A DNA stretch of 24,179 bases from Candidatus Hydrogenedentota bacterium (lineage in GTDB: Bacteria; UBA8481; J006), in assembly GCA_003697085.1 (NCBI GenBank), contig RFFU01000140.1, positions 1 to 24,179 on the forward strand. The letters run 5' to 3'. Every line of letters starts with the position of its first letter. The stretch's first letter is position 1. The notes below the pieces were generated by a model. It was not told the origin of the DNA. It saw only the letters and a program-made list of their open reading frames with translations, and ran no database searches. Shown in pieces: positions 22,123 to 24,179 of this stretch. Made by a program: the position numbers and the translations under genes.

Positions 22123-22136
22123 GGTTCTCTTCGATC

Positions 22137-23363
22137 TCAATACACGAACCCGACGCCGAGGTTGAAGCGATTTTCCGAACGCCCGGCGGCGTCGTCCCAA
22201 GACTCGTAATCCGCCTTGAAGACCAGGTCCTCGAAGGGATAAAACGCCAGTCCCGTCGTGAGGATCTGACGATCCAACTGAGGTTTCGCCACTGTTCCCG
22301 CGGGCACTTTATCCTGCGTGTTGATATCTTCCCAGCGCACGAAGGGTACGAGATCCTTTTCCGAATCCGGGAAGAACCACGTTCCCAGATGCAATGCCCC
22401 CTCAACAAGTCCCGCAACCGCTCGTTCCGGAACAGGATCGCTGTTGCCGCCGTTGTTGGCCGTAATAAAGGCGGCGTTATCGATATCGAGCGCACTGTAG
22501 CGTCCCTGAAGTTCGAAGAATCCGCGCCGCCACCTGCCGTCCACTTCCCACAGTGTGACGTCTCCGTCTCCAATCTCCCGATTTCCCGATTGAACCGCCG
22601 CGTTTCCGACGTAGACGGAGCCGCCCAACGTAAGCCCCAAAACAGGATCGACTTCGATCCTGCCGACCCAGGACGCACCAAACGAATTCGCCTCGGCCGC
22701 ATGCCCCCTCCCGGCGCGAATCGGAGCCGCTGCGTCGAAATTCGAGGCGTCCAATCCAGACACAATGTAGGACCGGTAACGAATCGGTATCGGCGTCTCC
22801 AAACTCCCGTAAAAGCCCGCCCCAAGTTCCTGCCAGGTCGTTGGGATCATCACTTCATCCATCTGCGGACGCTCCACGCTGTAAAATCGGGTTGGCTCAT
22901 GGCGTTCGTTCACCGGACCCACCGGCATCAAAACAACCCCTGTTCGGAAATTGATCGCGGCCGAAGGGGAATAATCGACATAGAGTTCTTCCAACTCCAT
23001 CACTGTAGCAGCGTGTTCGAAATCCACCTCCGCCTCCACTTCCCACCGGTCATTCCACGAATACGAAATCTCCAGGACAAAGCGATGAGCATCCGCTTGA
23101 TCCGACTGCGTTCGGTCGGGGAATCGCGTTCCCCGAGGGCTGTTGTAATGGAACTCGCCGTAACCGTGAAACCGAATCTTGCCCAGGCAGAGACCGGCGT
23201 CATCCTCGGAAGCCCAAACCGTGGCTGCCCCATCAACCATCAAAAGCACCGCGGCCAACAAGACAAAACCCGCCCCCCGAAAGTCGCACCGCGCGCTTCC
23301 CTTTCCCGGACAACGCCGCGCCTCACCCGACATCCCTCTACTTCTTCTTCCCCTTCCTTCCAT
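22137..23363 (-). CDS. Porin-like outer-membrane beta-barrel protein
   Basis: This 408-residue protein has a long basic N-terminus, a hydrophobic core at about 31-44 and a signal peptidase I site after Ala 51 (VWA-SEDD). The mature part, about 357 residues, has alternating polar and aromatic residues typical of beta strands, with Gly/Asp/Asn-rich turns, and it ends in FNLGVGFVY, with a terminal aromatic residue as recognised by the Bam machinery. It resembles OprP/OprO-like or generic phosphate-type porins in length, but I cannot name a substrate. ATG 23363 has GGAG 8 nt upstream. A Met 10 codons further in, and another 18 codons upstream, are alternatives. The n-region of about 30 residues is unusually long, so the Met at 23333 remains possible. 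Confidence 0.85.
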   Translation of the reverse strand: MEGRGRRSRGMSGEARRCPGKGSARCDFRGAGFVLLAAVLLMVDGAATVWASEDDAGLCLGKIRFHGYGEFHYNSPRGTRFPDRTQSDQADAHRFVLEISYSWNDRWEVEAEVDFEHAATVMELEELYVDYSPSAAINFRTGVVLMPVGPVNERHEPTRFYSVERPQMDEVMIPTTWQELGAGFYGSLETPIPIRYRSYIVSGLDASNFDAAAPIRAGRGHAAEANSFGASWVGRIEVDPVLGLTLGGSVYVGNAAVQSGNREIGDGDVTLWEVDGRWRRGFFELQGRYSALDIDNAAFITANNGGNSDPVPERAVAGLVEGALHLGTWFFPDSEKDLVPFVRWEDINTQDKVPAGTVAKPQLDRQILTTGLAFYPFEDLVFKADYESWDDAAGRSENRFNLGVGFVY

Positions 23364-23427
23364 CTTTCCCACTCCTTTCTTCCACCAAAGCGAATGTCTT
23401 CCAAAATTCCTCGCCAAGGATTCCCGA

Positions 23428-23441
23428 ACATCGAGCGATGT
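23428..23441. promoter_or_regulatory. Small palindrome in the porin leader (ACATCGAGCGATGT)
   Basis: Perfect 6-bp arms around a 2-base center lie about 25 bp past the porin -10 box. An operator is possible. Confidence 0.4.
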
Positions 23442-23465
23442 CTTAATTCTATAATAATAGTTTTA

Positions 23466-23494
23466 TAAATATGACTTTTGTTGTTATATGTCAA
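23466..23494 (-). promoter_or_regulatory. Porin promoter
   Basis: TTGACA (23489-23494) and TATTTA (23466-23471) on the minus strand are 17 bp apart. An A/T-only run at about 23498-23515 lies upstream like an UP element. The leader is about 95 nt. This is the best sigma-70 promoter in the window. Confidence 0.65.
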
Positions 23495-23514
23495 CCATTT
23501 TTAAAAAATTTTTG

Positions 23515-23733
23515 GAGGGCGCGGCTTCATCGTCGTTGCCGCGGAACAACCGAGCAATAAAACACGGCGGAAAAGAACAAAACCAACCTCTCCTCCCCTC
23601 TCTCCGGCCCGGCACCCAACTCGATAAGAAACGCCTCGATTCTCCCACTCCTCCCCGATTCTTTCCTCTTTCCCGTCCGCTCTGGTGTCGTATACTCCTC
23701 CCATTCAAAAATATGACCCGGGAGGTTGTTGGA
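23515..23733. other. Spacer between porin promoter and serC
   Basis: No gene is supported. The stretch is pyrimidine-rich near 23600-23680. TATACT at 23691-23696 may be the serC -10 box, but the upstream -35 region is poor. Confidence 0.5.
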
Positions 23734-24179
23734 ATGTCAGAGCGGATTTACAATTTCAGTGCCGGACCCGCGGCGATGCCGGAACCCGTCCTCGAACAGG
23801 CCCGCGACGAGATGCTCGATTACCGGGGCTCCGGAATGTCCGTTATGGAGATGAGCCACCGGTCGAGCGAATTTTCCGAGATCATCGAGACGACCGAGGC
23901 CGATCTTCGTGAAATCTTCGGCGTCAGTGACGACTACGCCGTTCTCTTCCTCCAAGGCGGCGCCAGCACACAATTCGCGATGATCCCTATGAATCTTGCT
24001 CCCGACCGCGCCTCCGTCGATCTCGTTCAAACGGGAAGTTGGACGAAAAAAGCGGCGATCGAGATCGAAAAGATCGCCCGCCTTCGCATCGCGGGTTCCT
24101 CGGAAAAGGAAAAGTTCCGGCGCATTCCTCCGCTCGATACCCTCGACCTCGACCCCAACGCCGCCTACGTCCATATCTG
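23734..24179 (+). CDS. serC: Phosphoserine aminotransferase, partial (C-terminus off the window)
   Basis: The frame begins at ATG 23734 with GGAGG (23721-23725) 8 nt upstream, and runs open to the window edge. The 148 visible residues carry family hallmarks: YNFSAGPAAMPEPVLEQA at the N-terminus, GMSVMEMSHRSSEF, and LFLQGGASTQFAMIP, the phosphate-binding region of pyridoxal phosphate. SerC converts 3-phosphohydroxypyruvate to phosphoserine in serine synthesis and can act in pyridoxine synthesis. The catalytic Lys would lie beyond the window end. The gene starts a new plus-strand unit, with the porin promoter facing away on the other side. Confidence 0.95.
   Translation, partial: MSERIYNFSAGPAAMPEPVLEQARDEMLDYRGSGMSVMEMSHRSSEFSEIIETTEADLREIFGVSDDYAVLFLQGGASTQFAMIPMNLAPDRASVDLVQTGSWTKKAAIEIEKIARLRIAGSSEKEKFRRIPPLDTLDLDPNAAYVHI

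Larger units (their letters stand above)
21739..22136. other. Gene-free stretch with dispersed repeats
   Basis: No gene is supported. From left to right the stretch holds a 7-bp hairpin, GCGAACG-GAAT-CGTTCGC (21766-21783), without a T-tract, a degenerate CAGACAAGAGTGTC unit (21878-21900), a copy of the GCAGGCA hairpin repeat (21934-21960), a pyrimidine tract (21965-22041), and TTCCGTG repeats (22040-22122) that end at the stop of the porin-like gene. Open frames antisense to the porin gene run into this stretch but look like repeat translations. Confidence 0.65.

Noticed and set aside
21123-23468. A 781-residue plus-strand frame across the GT-C end, the repeat spacer and the porin gene
   Set aside because: It reads through two real genes and repeats, has no domain, and competes with strongly supported frames.

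Overview
The window is GC-rich chromosomal DNA from a Gram-negative (diderm) bacterium. The evidence is an outer-membrane porin-like barrel, four predicted or partial lipoproteins and exported proteins, and the lipoprotein-maturation genes lspA and lgt next to ileS. The phylum cannot be fixed from sequence alone. The ileS-lspA-lgt order, the mannosyltransferase-rich gene content and the crowded intergenic repeats would fit an uncultured deltaproteobacterial, Planctomycetes-like or candidate-phylum genome. No tRNA, rRNA, CRISPR array, intact insertion sequence or convincing rho-independent terminator was found.

Layout. (1) 1-8009, minus strand. Read in the direction of transcription, this is a radical SAM/SPASM protein fused to a complete ArsM-type arsenite methyltransferase. 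After 54 bp follow five genes with overlapping stop and start codons: a cellulose/mannan synthase-like GT2, a multi-spanning GT-C glycosyltransferase, a polyprenyl-phosphate sugar synthase-like GT2, a membrane-anchored GH113-like hydrolase, and a lipoprotein cut by the window edge. They look like one glycan synthesis and trimming operon. (2) 8010-10714 is an accessory stretch. It holds a dense island of nested inverted repeats, a zinc-ribbon protein with 14 Ala-Ile-Gly pentads, and a nucleotidyltransferase with an overlapping 62-residue partner that may be a toxin-antitoxin-like cassette. (3) 10715-13673, minus strand: a DUF1318 lipoprotein, a class III aminotransferase and a LuxE-like acyl-protein synthetase. 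(4) 14004-19106, plus strand: ileS, lspA, lgt and an RluD-type pseudouridine synthase, tightly packed. Between blocks 3 and 4 lie two strong palindromes. (5) 19107-23363: a repeat-rich spacer, a TlpA-like thioredoxin lipoprotein followed by a second GT-C glycosyltransferase, another repeat-rich spacer, and a porin-like protein on the minus strand with a good promoter. (6) From 23734, the start of serC.

How the genes work together. The five-gene glycan block has an internal logic. The Dpm1-like GT2 could make the polyprenyl-phosphate-linked sugar that GT-C enzymes use, the CslA/BcsA-like GT2 could polymerise a beta-linked chain, and the GH113-like enzyme (GH113 is a beta-mannanase family) could trim it at the membrane, as BcsZ does for cellulose. 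This is inference. LspA and Lgt mature the lipoproteins encoded nearby. The most unusual items are the radical SAM-ArsM fusion, the possible beta-mannan operon behind it, and the repeat families that occupy nearly every intergenic gap over 300 bp.
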